Below are positions 14,631 to 24,100 of a stretch of 64,000 nucleotides of DNA, in pieces. The stretch spans positions 1 to 64,000 of the forward strand of contig JBAQWV010000066.1 of the NCBI GenBank assembly GCA_049299095.1, in the 5' to 3' direction. Each line of letters starts with the position of its first letter. The first letter of the stretch is position 1. Origin of the DNA: JAAEKA01 sp049299095. Its GTDB lineage: Bacteria > Chloroflexota > Anaerolineae > JAAEKA01. The notes beneath the pieces were generated by a model, which had not been told where the DNA came from, did no database searches, and saw nothing but the letters and a program-made list of their open reading frames with translations. The translations under genes were made by a program, and so were the position numbers.

Positions 14631-17600
14631 ATGCACATTCATCTCATCATCAATGGCGATGACCGCGAGGTCGAAGTCGCAGCGAACGAAATCCTGTTGA
14701 CCACCCTGCGCCACGCCGGGCTGTACAGCGTGAAACACGGCTGCGAGACCGGCGACTGCGGCGCGTGCGCAGTGCTGGTGGATGGCGAATTGCTCAACTC
14801 TTGCACACTGCTCACCGCGCAGGTGCAGGGCAAGCGCATTGAAACGCTGGAAGGCCTGAGCGCACCGGTTCCTGACCGCTCCCACGCCGACTTGCAGCCC
14901 GCTCTGCATCCCTTGCAGCAGGCGTTTATCGAGACCGGCGCGATCCAGTGCGGCTTTTGCACGCCCGCCCAGATTTTGGCGGCCAAGGCGCTGCTCGACA
15001 CCCATCCCAACCCCACCGAGACCGAGGTGCGCGAGGCCATCGGCGGCGTCCTCTGCCGCTGCACCGGCTACGTCAAGCCGGTAGAGGCGGTGCTGCGCGC
15101 GGCCGCGGTGCTGCGCGGCGAGGCTGTCCCCCCCGTGCCCAACCCACCCACGGTCAACACCTTTGACCGCGTCTTTGAAGCCGATGCACCCGCGGGTGAA
15201 ACAATGCCGGAGCTGCCGGCAGGCGGCGCACAGACCCATGTGTTGACCCAGTCGCCGGTGCTGGTGGTTGCGCCGCCGCAAACCAAAGTCGTCAACAAGC
15301 CGGAAGTAAAAGTAGACGCCGTCAAGCTGGCCAAGGGCCGCGCGGTCTTCACCGACGACATGGAACTGCCGGGGATGCTCTACGGCGCGCTGCTCACCAG
15401 CCCACACGCCCACGCGCGCATCCGCGCCATTAACACCACCGCCGCGGAAAGCCTGCCCGGCGTCCATGCGGTGCTGACTTACAAGAACACCAAGCGCGTC
15501 CTATACGCGTCCGGCGGCCAGTCCTATCCCCAACCACCCCCCTTTGACCAAGTGAGCCTGGACTACAAGGTGCGCCACTACGGCGACCGCGTGGCGGTGG
15601 TGGCCGCGGAAACACCGGAGCTTGCGCAGCAGGCGCTCCAGCTCATCGAGGTGGATTATGAGGTGCTGCCCGCGGTGCTGGACCCTGAGGCCGCCATGCA
15701 GCCGGGCGCGCCAGTGATCCACGACGAGCCGGACGCCATTTCGATCCACGATGCCAATCGCAACCTGGTGCATCACCTACATGCGGCCTATCAGGATGTA
15801 GAAGCGGGCTTTGCTGCGGCCGATTACGTCTTTGAAGGAGAATACCGTACGCATCAGGTGCAGCAGGCTAGCATCGAGCCACACGTCTGCATCACCTGGT
15901 GGGACGAAGATGACCGGCTCGTGGTGCGCACCTCGACGCAGGTTCCCTTCCATGTGCGTCGCATCATCGCGCCGCTGGTGGGGTTGCCGATCCGCCGCAT
16001 CCGCGTGGTCAAACCGCGCATCGGCGGTGGCTTTGGCGGCAAGCAGGAGATGCTGCTGGAAGACTTGTGCGCACATTTGACGATTGCCACAGGCCGCCCC
16101 GTGCGCATGGAGTACACGCGCGAGCAGGAATTAACCAGCGCGCGCAGCCGCCATCCAGAGATCATGCGCTTCAAGACCGGTGTGCGCAAGGACGGCACAT
16201 TGACCGCGCTGGAACTGCGCATGGTGGCTGACTGTGGCGCGTACGGCACGCACGGCCTGACCGTGCCGACCGTGTCCGGCTTCCGCGGCCTGACCACCTA
16301 CAAGGCCGACGCGCTGAAATGGGATTGTCTGGTGGCCTATACCAACAAGCCCACGCCCGGCGCCTATCGCGGCTACGGCGCGCCGCAGGCGTTGTTTGCG
16401 CTGGAAGTCCACATGGAAGAGATCGCGCAGGCGCTTGGCTGGGACGTGCTCGCATTCAAGCGCAAGAACTGGGTGAAAGAAGGGGACGAACTGGTGCTGG
16501 CGCGGGCGATGGGCGAAGGCCGCGAGGGCTTTGAGCAGTGGGTACACAGCAATGGGCTGGAAGAGTGCGTGCAGGCAGGTGCAGCCGCGATTGGCTGGGA
16601 CCGCCGCGATGACCCCGCCTGGCACACTGTACCAGGCCAGCCATATCTGCGCCGCGGCCTGGGTGTGGCAATCTGTATGCACGGCACTGGCATCGCCGGG
16701 CTAGACATGGGCGCGGCCAGCATCAAACTGAATGACGATGGCTCTTTCAATCTGCTGATGGGCGCGACCGATCTGGGCACGGGGTCGGATACGATTCTGG
16801 CGCAGATCGCGGCGGAAACGCTGGGTGTGCCGTTGAACGAAATCATCGTCTATTCCTCCGACACCGACTTTACCCCCTTTGACACCGGCGCGTATGCCAG
16901 CAGCACCACCTATATCTCCGGCGGCGCGGTGCTGAAAGCCGCCGAAGAAACAGCCGCCCAGATCCGCAGCCATGCCGCCAAACATTTCTTCGCGGGCATC
17001 GAGCCGGATCGGCTGTGGCTGGAAGATCGCCATGTCTGCGCAGCCGATGGTCGCCGCGTGTCCATCGAAACCATCGCCTTGCACGCCACGCATCAGGCCG
17101 ATCAGCACCAGATCATGGCCACAGCCAGCCACATGAGCTATCTCAGCCCGCCCCCCTTTGCTGCGCAGTTTGCCGAAATCGAGCTGGACACGCAAACCGG
17201 CCAGATCGAGGTGAAGAAGCTGGTGATGGCAGTAGATTGCGGCATCGCGATCAATCCGCAGACCGCCGCGGGCCAGATCGAAGGGGGCATGTTGCAGGCG
17301 CTGGGCTTTGCCCACAACGAGGAAATGCCCTACGACGCGGCGGGCCGTCTGCTGACCGACGATTTTCGTTCGTATCGCATCTACCGCGCCGACGAAACGC
17401 CGGAGTTGGGGGTTATCCTGGTGCAAACCTACGAGCCGAGTGGGCCATACGGCGCGAAGGCGATTGCGGAAATCCCCAAAGACGGCGTGGCTCCGGCCCT
17501 CAGCAGCGCAGTGTTCGACGCCACCGGTGTGCGCATCCGCGAGTTACCACTGACGCCGGAGCGGGTATGGCGCGCGCTGCACGCAGGCCGTAAGGCGTAA
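14631..17600 (+). CDS. molybdenum hydroxylase, fused 2Fe-2S and Mo-binding subunits (xanthine/aldehyde dehydrogenase family)
   Basis: 989-residue fusion of the small and large subunits, without the FAD subunit, as in Desulfovibrio-type aldehyde oxidoreductase. Plant-type 2Fe-2S ligands are Cys38, 43, 46 and 58; the second cluster uses Cys107, 110, 142 and 144 (QCGFC, CRC). A linker rich in Pro and Val (about 160-225) leads to the molybdopterin part, with GGGFGGKQE near 465 and the late GAKAIAEI block, whose Glu947 fits the catalytic base position. Substrate (xanthine, aldehyde or N-heterocycle) cannot be decided; FAD subunit, XdhC and cofactor genes are absent nearby. It is cytoplasmic with no signal peptide. 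No good Shine-Dalgarno precedes the ATG. A strong terminator follows. Confidence 0.9.
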   Translation: MHIHLIINGDDREVEVAANEILLTTLRHAGLYSVKHGCETGDCGACAVLVDGELLNSCTLLTAQVQGKRIETLEGLSAPVPDRSHADLQPALHPLQQAFIETGAIQCGFCTPAQILAAKALLDTHPNPTETEVREAIGGVLCRCTGYVKPVEAVLRAAAVLRGEAVPPVPNPPTVNTFDRVFEADAPAGETMPELPAGGAQTHVLTQSPVLVVAPPQTKVVNKPEVKVDAVKLAKGRAVFTDDMELPGMLYGALLTSPHAHARIRAINTTAAESLPGVHAVLTYKNTKRVLYASGGQSYPQPPPFDQVSLDYKVRHYGDRVAVVAAETPELAQQALQLIEVDYEVLPAVLDPEAAMQPGAPVIHDEPDAISIHDANRNLVHHLHAAYQDVEAGFAAADYVFEGEYRTHQVQQASIEPHVCITWWDEDDRLVVRTSTQVPFHVRRIIAPLVGLPIRRIRVVKPRIGGGFGGKQEMLLEDLCAHLTIATGRPVRMEYTREQELTSARSRHPEIMRFKTGVRKDGTLTALELRMVADCGAYGTHGLTVPTVSGFRGLTTYKADALKWDCLVAYTNKPTPGAYRGYGAPQALFALEVHMEEIAQALGWDVLAFKRKNWVKEGDELVLARAMGEGREGFEQWVHSNGLEECVQAGAAAIGWDRRDDPAWHTVPGQPYLRRGLGVAICMHGTGIAGLDMGAASIKLNDDGSFNLLMGATDLGTGSDTILAQIAAETLGVPLNEIIVYSSDTDFTPFDTGAYASSTTYISGGAVLKAAEETAAQIRSHAAKHFFAGIEPDRLWLEDRHVCAADGRRVSIETIALHATHQADQHQIMATASHMSYLSPPPFAAQFAEIELDTQTGQIEVKKLVMAVDCGIAINPQTAAGQIEGGMLQALGFAHNEEMPYDAAGRLLTDDFRSYRIYRADETPELGVILVQTYEPSGPYGAKAIAEIPKDGVAPALSSAVFDATGVRIRELPLTPERVWRALHAGRKA

Positions 17601-17612
17601 AAACAACCAAGC

Positions 17613-17656
17613 GGGCGGCGGCAATCGGATTGGCTGATTGCCGCCGCCCCGTTTTT
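17613..17656 (+). terminator. intrinsic terminator of the Mo-hydroxylase gene
   Basis: Perfect 14-bp GC-rich arms (17613-17626 and 17636-17649) with a 9-nt loop, followed by a T5 run at 17652-17656. Confidence 0.85.
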
Positions 17657-17747
17657 GCGTGGGGAGGGGCTTATCGAACCCTGCGCATACCCTCCCCGCG
17701 CGGCAGCCACGCGTTGCCCAATCATCACCCCCTGGAAATCATCAATC

Positions 17748-18869
17748 ATGCAAAACGACCCATCAGTTATTAAACCCTCAACCTGGCTTGTCTCCGCTGG
17801 CCGCCCTGCCGAGATCGGCGACCCACTGAACATCCCGCTCATCCCCGCATCAAACTTCATCCTCGGCAGCGGACGCGGCTACGCACGGGATGACGGCACT
17901 CCCACCTGGGAGGCGCTTGAGGAAATCGTTGGCGGACTGGAAGGGGGCAAGGCAGTGGCCTTCGCTTCCGGCATGGCCGCCATTGCCGTCGTCTTCGATC
18001 AGCTTGCCGCGGGTGCAAAAGTCGTGCTGCCCGATGATTGTTATCTGGGCGTGGCCAGCCTGGCGGCAATCGGTGCAGCCAAAGGCTATTGGTCAGTACA
18101 GCGTTTAGCCGTAGACGATACGGCTGGCTGGGCACGCGCCTGCGCGGAGGCCGACCTGATCTGGCTCGAATCGCCCTCCAACCCCCTGCTGGCCGTCGCT
18201 GATTTAGAGACAATCTGCGCTGCGCCGCGCAAGCCCGGCGCGATTGTAGCCGTGGACAACACCTTCGCCACGCCACTCAACCAGCAGCCCCTCACTTTAG
18301 GCGCGACCGTATCGTTGCAATCCGCTACCAAGTTCATCGGCGGCCATTCCGACCTGCTGAGCGGCCTGGCTATCACCAAAGACGAGACGCTTTGGCACGC
18401 ATTCAGGCGGTCGCGTGAGTTTACCGGCGCAACCCCCGGCGTGCTGGAAGCTTTTCTCGCCGTGCGCGGCGTGCGCACACTCGAACTGCGCCTGCAACGC
18501 GCCCAACAAACTGCCATGACACTGGCCGAGCGGCTGGAGGCGCACCCACTGGTCGCGCGCGTGCGCTACCCTGGCCTGCCCTCGCACCCAACCCACGCGG
18601 TAGCCCGACGCATCCTCAAAGGCTTCGGCAGCATCATCTCCTTCGACCTGGCTGGCGACGCGGCATTCGCCGATGCTGTCTGCCGCAACGTCCGGCTCGT
18701 TCGCCATGCCACCAGTCTGGGAGCTGTCGAATCGACCATGGAGCGCCGCGCCGCGATCCCTGGTCAGGAGCATGTGCCTCCTTCGCTGCTGCGGTTCAGC
18801 GTGGGCATCGAGGACGCTGACGATCTCTGGGCCGATCTCGACGCGGCCATCCGCACAGCGGCCCAGTAA
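17748..18869 (+). CDS. PLP-dependent Cys/Met metabolism enzyme (cystathionine gamma-lyase/synthase family)
   Basis: 373-residue fold-type I PLP enzyme, slightly shorter than most family members. Family landmarks are AFASGMAAI (cofactor phosphate), WLESPSNPLL, VDNTFATPLNQQPL, and SATKFIGGHSD with the Schiff-base Lys195. LVRHATSLGAVES and LLRFSVGIED complete the C-terminal domain. The exact reaction (cystathionine gamma-lyase, gamma-synthase or methionine gamma-lyase) cannot be told from motifs alone. I use ATG 17748 because residues upstream overlap the terminator. It leads a run with PIG-L, M19 dipeptidase and a ThrRS editing domain, suggesting amino-acid or thiol metabolism. Confidence 0.88.
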   Translation: MQNDPSVIKPSTWLVSAGRPAEIGDPLNIPLIPASNFILGSGRGYARDDGTPTWEALEEIVGGLEGGKAVAFASGMAAIAVVFDQLAAGAKVVLPDDCYLGVASLAAIGAAKGYWSVQRLAVDDTAGWARACAEADLIWLESPSNPLLAVADLETICAAPRKPGAIVAVDNTFATPLNQQPLTLGATVSLQSATKFIGGHSDLLSGLAITKDETLWHAFRRSREFTGATPGVLEAFLAVRGVRTLELRLQRAQQTAMTLAERLEAHPLVARVRYPGLPSHPTHAVARRILKGFGSIISFDLAGDAAFADAVCRNVRLVRHATSLGAVESTMERRAAIPGQEHVPPSLLRFSVGIEDADDLWADLDAAIRTAAQ

Positions 18870-18942
18870 CCCAAAAGCATTGCGCGCCGCCGGCACAAAC
18901 TGGACTAGAATTTTGTCATTCCTGCGCAACGAGGTGCAACCA

Positions 18943-19656
18943 ATGGCTGATTTGGCTGGCATTGAAGCCTTCAACGAGGTGCAGCGGCTGCTGGTGGTGG
19001 CCGCACACCCCGACGATTTGGAAACGATCTGTGGCGGCACGATAGCCCTGCTTGCGCGCCGCGGGGTTAGAATCTTTTCGGTGAACTGTACACTGGGCGA
19101 CATCGGCACGCAGGACCCCGACCTCACGCGCGCGGCGCTGGCCGCACAGCGACAGCAAGAAGCCACGGAAGCTGCGCGCCTGCTTGGCATCGAAGAAGTG
19201 CTGACGCTCGGCTGGCCCGACGGCGAACTGGTAGCCGATCTACGCCTGCGCGCCCAGCTTGCCCAGGTGTATCGGCTGACACAGGCCGACACGCTATTCA
19301 CCTTCGACCCGTACTGGCCCGGCCAGGTTCATCCCGACCACCGCGCCGCGGGTCAGGCTGCGCTTGATGCCTATATCCCCTCCAAAATGCGGCTCTACCA
19401 GCCGGAACAGCTCGCGGGCGGGGTCGAGGTTGCCTGCTTGCAGCGCATCGTTCTCTTCCACACTGAGCGCGCGCCGGATGTCGCGGTGGATGTCAGTGCG
19501 GTCTACGACACCAAACTGGCCGCGTGTTTGGCCCATCGCAGCCAGTTCCGCCACGGTCTCGACAGCCTGCAATGGCTGCAAGGCTGGGATGAGGCGCGTG
19601 GCCAGCTGCTGGGCGTGCCGCGCGCGGAAACTTTCAAGCGTTTAGAGGTCTGGTAA
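18943..19656 (+). CDS. PIG-L family (LmbE-like) deacetylase
   Basis: 237-residue zinc-dependent N-deacetylase fold. The metal site is seen in AHPDDLE (His22, Asp24, Asp25) and VHPDHRAAG (His130, His133). Relatives deacetylate N-acetylglucosaminyl conjugates, including mycothiol and bacillithiol precursors; the substrate here is unknown. GAGG lies 8 bp before ATG 18943. The M19 dipeptidase begins 3 bp after the stop, so the two are cotranscribed. The pairing of a GlcNAc-type deacetylase with a dipeptidase and a Cys-type PLP enzyme would fit thiol-conjugate processing, as inference. Confidence 0.88.
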   Translation: MADLAGIEAFNEVQRLLVVAAHPDDLETICGGTIALLARRGVRIFSVNCTLGDIGTQDPDLTRAALAAQRQQEATEAARLLGIEEVLTLGWPDGELVADLRLRAQLAQVYRLTQADTLFTFDPYWPGQVHPDHRAAGQAALDAYIPSKMRLYQPEQLAGGVEVACLQRIVLFHTERAPDVAVDVSAVYDTKLAACLAHRSQFRHGLDSLQWLQGWDEARGQLLGVPRAETFKRLEVW

Positions 19657-19659
19657 GCT

Positions 19660-20658
19660 ATGGACGCCGACTACTACACCCCCATTCTGGACGCGGCCGT
19701 ACTGCATGCCGATGCGCTGGTCGTTGACGGCCACTGCGACTCGGTGAGCGATTTATTGGCAGGCAAGCGCACACTGACCGAAGCCTCGTCGCTCGGTCAT
19801 GTAGACTTGCCGCGGCTGCACGCGGGCGGCGTCACCGCTCAGCTTTTCGCCTGCTTTGTGCCCATCCATGAATATCACCACGGCGCAACCACCCACGCGC
19901 TACGCCAACTGGACGCGCTGCACGAGATGATCGCAACGCATCCGCAGCAGGTGACGCTGGCGACGCGCGCGGAGGATGTACGCCGCGCCAAAGCCGATGG
20001 CAAGATCGCAGCCATTCTGGGACTGGAAGGTGCGGAGCCGCTGGGAGAAAATCTGGCGTTGCTGCGCATCTTTTACCGGCTGGGCGTGCGCAATCTCGGC
20101 CTGACGTGGAACTTTCGCAACGCTGTAGCCGACGGTGTGCTGGAAGGCCCGGCCGCGGGCGGCCTGACCGCGTTTGGTCGCAGCGTGGTGGCAGAATGTA
20201 ACCGGCTGGGCATGTTGATAGACGTATCTCACTTGGCTCCTGCCGGGCTGACTGATGTGCTGGCTGTCAGCGAGCAGCCGATCATTGCTTCGCACAGCAA
20301 CGCATATGCGCGGTTGCCGCATGTGCGTAACCTGACCGACGCGCAGATCGAGGCGATTGCCGCGCGCGGCGGGCTGATTGGTGTCACCTTCGTGGCCGAC
20401 TTTTTGCATCACCCCGGCAGCGAAGCCACAGTAGAGCATGTGCTGGATCACATTGACCATATCGTGCGCGTGGCCGGGCCGCAGCATGTGATGCTCGGCT
20501 CGGACTTTGACGGTGCAACCATGCCGCGCGGCCTGGAAGATGCCACCCGCTACCCGGCGCTCACTGCGGGGATGCTGGCACGCGGTCACAGCCCTGCCAC
20601 AGTACGGCAAATCCTTGGGCTGAACTTCCTGCGTGTCTTCGCCGCTGTGTGTGGATGA
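19660..20658 (+). CDS. membrane dipeptidase-like (M19) peptidase
   Basis: 332-residue zinc dipeptidase of the renal dipeptidase family, with the typical length. Key motifs are VVDGHCD (His25, Asp27), LGLEGAEPLG (bridging Glu), LIDVSHL, IIASHSNAYA and MLGSDFDG. The family hydrolyses dipeptides, often those with D- or dehydro-residues at the C-terminus, and Cys-Gly. No signal peptide, so probably cytoplasmic. It begins 3 bp after the PIG-L stop. Confidence 0.92.
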   Translation: MDADYYTPILDAAVLHADALVVDGHCDSVSDLLAGKRTLTEASSLGHVDLPRLHAGGVTAQLFACFVPIHEYHHGATTHALRQLDALHEMIATHPQQVTLATRAEDVRRAKADGKIAAILGLEGAEPLGENLALLRIFYRLGVRNLGLTWNFRNAVADGVLEGPAAGGLTAFGRSVVAECNRLGMLIDVSHLAPAGLTDVLAVSEQPIIASHSNAYARLPHVRNLTDAQIEAIAARGGLIGVTFVADFLHHPGSEATVEHVLDHIDHIVRVAGPQHVMLGSDFDGATMPRGLEDATRYPALTAGMLARGHSPATVRQILGLNFLRVFAAVCG

Positions 20659-20717
20659 GGCGAGTAGCAAGCGGCACGGTCTCGCGTCATTTCATCACCC
20701 CGTCATCCCTCAATTCT

Positions 20718-21128
20718 ATGAAACTTCTCACTTTTCAGGCTAAACGCTTTTGGTGGCGCAGTTTTTCCAAGACTCTTGACGACGCTGAAGAGGTGTCGGT
20801 GGAGCAGGAAGTACACGATGCAGTTGTAGCTTTCTATCAGGTGGAAGTCGCGGATGTGGCTGAACATGCCAGCGTTTTTCGCCAAACGCTCAAACACCTC
20901 AAATGGCTGGCGAACAAGCGCGAGCTGCACACCGTCGTCCTCCATTCGTTTACGCATCTGGGAGGCGAAAACGCCGATCCCGCGTTCGCACTGGCCTTGA
21001 CCGAGGAACTGGCCGCGCGACTGCGCGCAACCGGCTACACCGTGTGGATTACGCCGTTCGGTTACTTCAACGAATGGGACTTGAGCGTTTACGGTGAAAG
21101 CCTCGCCAAAGTGTGGAAGCAAGTTTAG
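20718..21128 (+). CDS. free-standing archaeal-type threonyl-tRNA synthetase editing domain
   Basis: 136-residue protein matching the N-terminal editing domain of archaeal ThrRS (related to D-aminoacyl-tRNA deacylase), which hydrolyses Ser-tRNA(Thr). The characteristic blocks are FWWRSFSKTLDDAEE, LKWLANKR, VVLHSFTHLGG and TPFGYFNEWDLSVYGESLAKVWK. No synthetase catalytic or anticodon domain follows, so it acts in trans. ATG 20718 is chosen because family members begin MKLL; the frame extends 23 codons upstream into the M19 gene. No Shine-Dalgarno is visible. Presence in a bacterium implies transfer from archaea or retention as a proofreading factor. Confidence 0.85.
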   Translation: MKLLTFQAKRFWWRSFSKTLDDAEEVSVEQEVHDAVVAFYQVEVADVAEHASVFRQTLKHLKWLANKRELHTVVLHSFTHLGGENADPAFALALTEELAARLRATGYTVWITPFGYFNEWDLSVYGESLAKVWKQV

Positions 21129-21155
21129 CAGGACGCGGCGACGCCGAAACCAACT

Positions 21156-24100
21156 TTACTGCCACACCACCGGCAAATACAGCGCGCGCGGCTGATAAGA
21201 CCAGATTTCGCCGCCGTTGGCTGTGTTCCAGGTTCCCATCATCAGTTGATTGTTCACCGCCAGCACCGAATTATCCCAGAAGGGGGCGCGATTGTTGTTG
21301 TCGCCCAGGCCGGGCAGGCTCACCGACTGCCAAGCGAGGCCATCCATGCTGCGCCATACCTCCAGCCCGGTCACATAGTTGCCGATTACCAGATACAACG
21401 CGTCTTCGGTCGCCTCCAGCGCGCTAGCGCGTATAGTCGCGGGGTTGCCAAAACCCGCATTGACCACCAACTCCCAGTCGCTGGCGTCGCACGCCTGACA
21501 GCGCCACACCTGCCCGCGGTCGCGTACGCTCGCGTACAGGTAGCCATCGAAGGCTGCCAGCGCCGAGATCGCCCAATTGTTGGCATAGCCGAAGCCCGCG
21601 GCGTTCACCGGCAGCCATAGCTCGCCGTCTGCGCTGCGCCAAAGCTGCCCGCCGGTCACGTCGTTGACCGTGCCCGCGTACAGGTAGTTGTTAAATACCG
21701 CCAAACTGATAATCGCGGCGTTGTTCACCTCGCCGAAGCCATTTGTCACCACACGGTTCCAATTTGTACCATCTGCGCTACGCCACAATTCTGCACCGTG
21801 CGCGTCGCTGTAGCTCCACGTACTGGCATAAAGCTGGTTATTGAACACAGCCAGCCGAAAAACCTCGCCGTTGATAGGATCGCCAAAGCCATTCGTCGTG
21901 ACGCTGTTCCAGGTTGTGCCGTCGGCACTGCGCCAGAGTTGCCCACCATTGCTGGCATTGGCCGCGCTGTTCCAATTCCACGTCGCCGCGTAGAACTGCC
22001 CGCCGAACGCCAGTAGATGATTGATGCCGCCGTTGGCTGGGTCGCCAAAGCCGTTGGTTGTGACCGCGGCCCAGCCGCCCGCGCCGGTGTTGCTGGTGCG
22101 CCAAAGCTGCGCGCCGCTGGCTCCGTTATCCGTCCCCGCATACACCTGGCCGTTGAAGGCGCCGAGGCTGAGCACCAAACCGTTGCCCAGATTGCCAAAG
22201 CCGTTCAGATTGAGCTGCTGCCAGCCGGGGTTGGACAGTGTAAAGTGCTGGATGCGGTGATTATTCTGATCTACCACCCACAGCGCGCCCACGGCGTCGA
22301 ACTGCGCCACCAGCGGCAGCAAAAAGCTGCTGTTGCCGTAGGCCGTCGGCCCGCCGATGCTGCTCAGATAATTGCCTTGCCGGTCGAAAATCTGCACGCG
22401 CTGATTGCGCTGATCCACCACCGCCACGATGCCCGCGGCATTGACCGCCACCGACACGGGGTGCAGATGGTCAAAAGAGGAACTGAAGACGCCGCGCTCG
22501 CCCACAAAGGTCGTGCAGGTATAGTCACTGTCCGTCAGGGTACATTTTTGCACACGGTAGTTGTTGGTATCGGCCACGTACACCGCGCCGGTTTTATCCA
22601 CTGTCACACCTGCGGGGGAGTTAAAATGCCGCTCGCTGCTACCAGCCGCGCCCGTCGTGCCCAACGTCAGCTTGTAATTCCAGGTCGCATCAAACACTTG
22701 CACGCGCTGGTTGCAAGTATCGGCCACCAGGATGTCGCCAGTGGTGGGGCTGATCGCCACACCCACGGGGCAATCCAACTGTGTGTTGCCACTGCCGGGG
22801 CTGCCAAAGCTGCGGTTGAAGCTGCCATCCGCGTTGAACACCTGCACGCGGTCGTTGGCCATGTCGGGCACGTAGACGCGGCCACCCGCATCCACCGCCA
22901 AACTGCCCTGTGGCCCTTCCCAGAAGTCGCCAAAATGGGCGTTATCGTTGCCGGGCGTACCTGCCTGCCCCACCGTCCAGAGCGGCTGACCGGCAGCGTC
23001 CAGCTTGAGCAGCCGGTAGCCCAGGTTTTCGGTGACGTACAGACTGCCATCTGCCGCAATGCCGAGGCCTGATGGCGTGTTCAGCCGTGCGGGATCGGGC
23101 AGATAGGCCACGCCTGGCGTACCGGCAAAAACACCCAGCGCGCTACCATCGGCTGCATAGCGGCGCACGACGTTGGCGTACCAGTCGCTGACGTAGACTG
23201 TGCCATCACTGGCGACGGCCACATCGCTGGTGTTGCTCAAACCACTGGCGAACACCGCGCAACTGCCCTGCGAAGTACATTTTTTGACGCGGGCATTGCG
23301 GCTGTCAGCGATCCAGACGTTGCCCGCACTGTCCAGCGCCACGCCCCAGGGTTCGTTCAACTGATCGGCACCGTCGCCGGGTATGCCCGTGCCGTGAAAC
23401 GTGGTGCAGGTCCAACTGCTGCCAGCTAGCGCGCAGCGTTGCACGCGCTGGTTGAGCGTGTCAGTCACATACAGGCGATTGCCGCTGTCCACGGCGATGT
23501 GGCCGGGGAAGTTAAAATGGCTGGCATCGCTGCCGGAGACGCCCGTTTCGCCAAGGGTGGAATGATACACCGGCGTGCCGCTGCTTATCGTGTATACCTG
23601 AATGCGGTGGTTGCCGCTGTCGGAGACATACAGCTTGCCGGCGCGGTCAAGGGCGATGCCGCGCGGGAAGCGGAAGCGGGCGTTGGTCGTACCGCTGGCC
23701 CACGGCGTGGAGGGAAAGGTTTGCAGCAGCGCGCCCAGCCGGCTGACCTGCTTGATGCCGTGCTGAAAGACGGTCCAGATCGCACCGCCCGCATCCACCG
23801 CGATGTCCTGCGGATAAGCCAGCAGGGTGGTTCCGTAGTCAGCCTGGCCAGGCGCGCCCAGCACGAGCTGGCTTTGGCCGTTGGCGTCGTATTTGATCAT
23901 ACGATAGCCTGCTTCCTCGACGACATAAACGAAATCGAGGCTGTCCACGAACAAACCGACCGGGCGATTCAAGTGTTGTGTGTCAACCTGATAAGGTAAG
24001 CCGGTTTGTCCGACCGTAGAGGCGTAGGCGTAGCTGATGCCGGGCATGCCCAAGCCGTCTACTGCGGCGGGGGTTGCAGACGCATGGGTAGCTTGCCGTT

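Noticed and set aside
14532..15467. 311-codon minus-strand frame
   Set aside because: Antisense to the Mo-hydroxylase 2Fe-2S domain, which has all eight Cys ligands.
22017..23072. 351-codon plus-strand frame
   Set aside because: Antisense shadow of the NHL-repeat protein; periodic His/Ala text mirrors the repeats.
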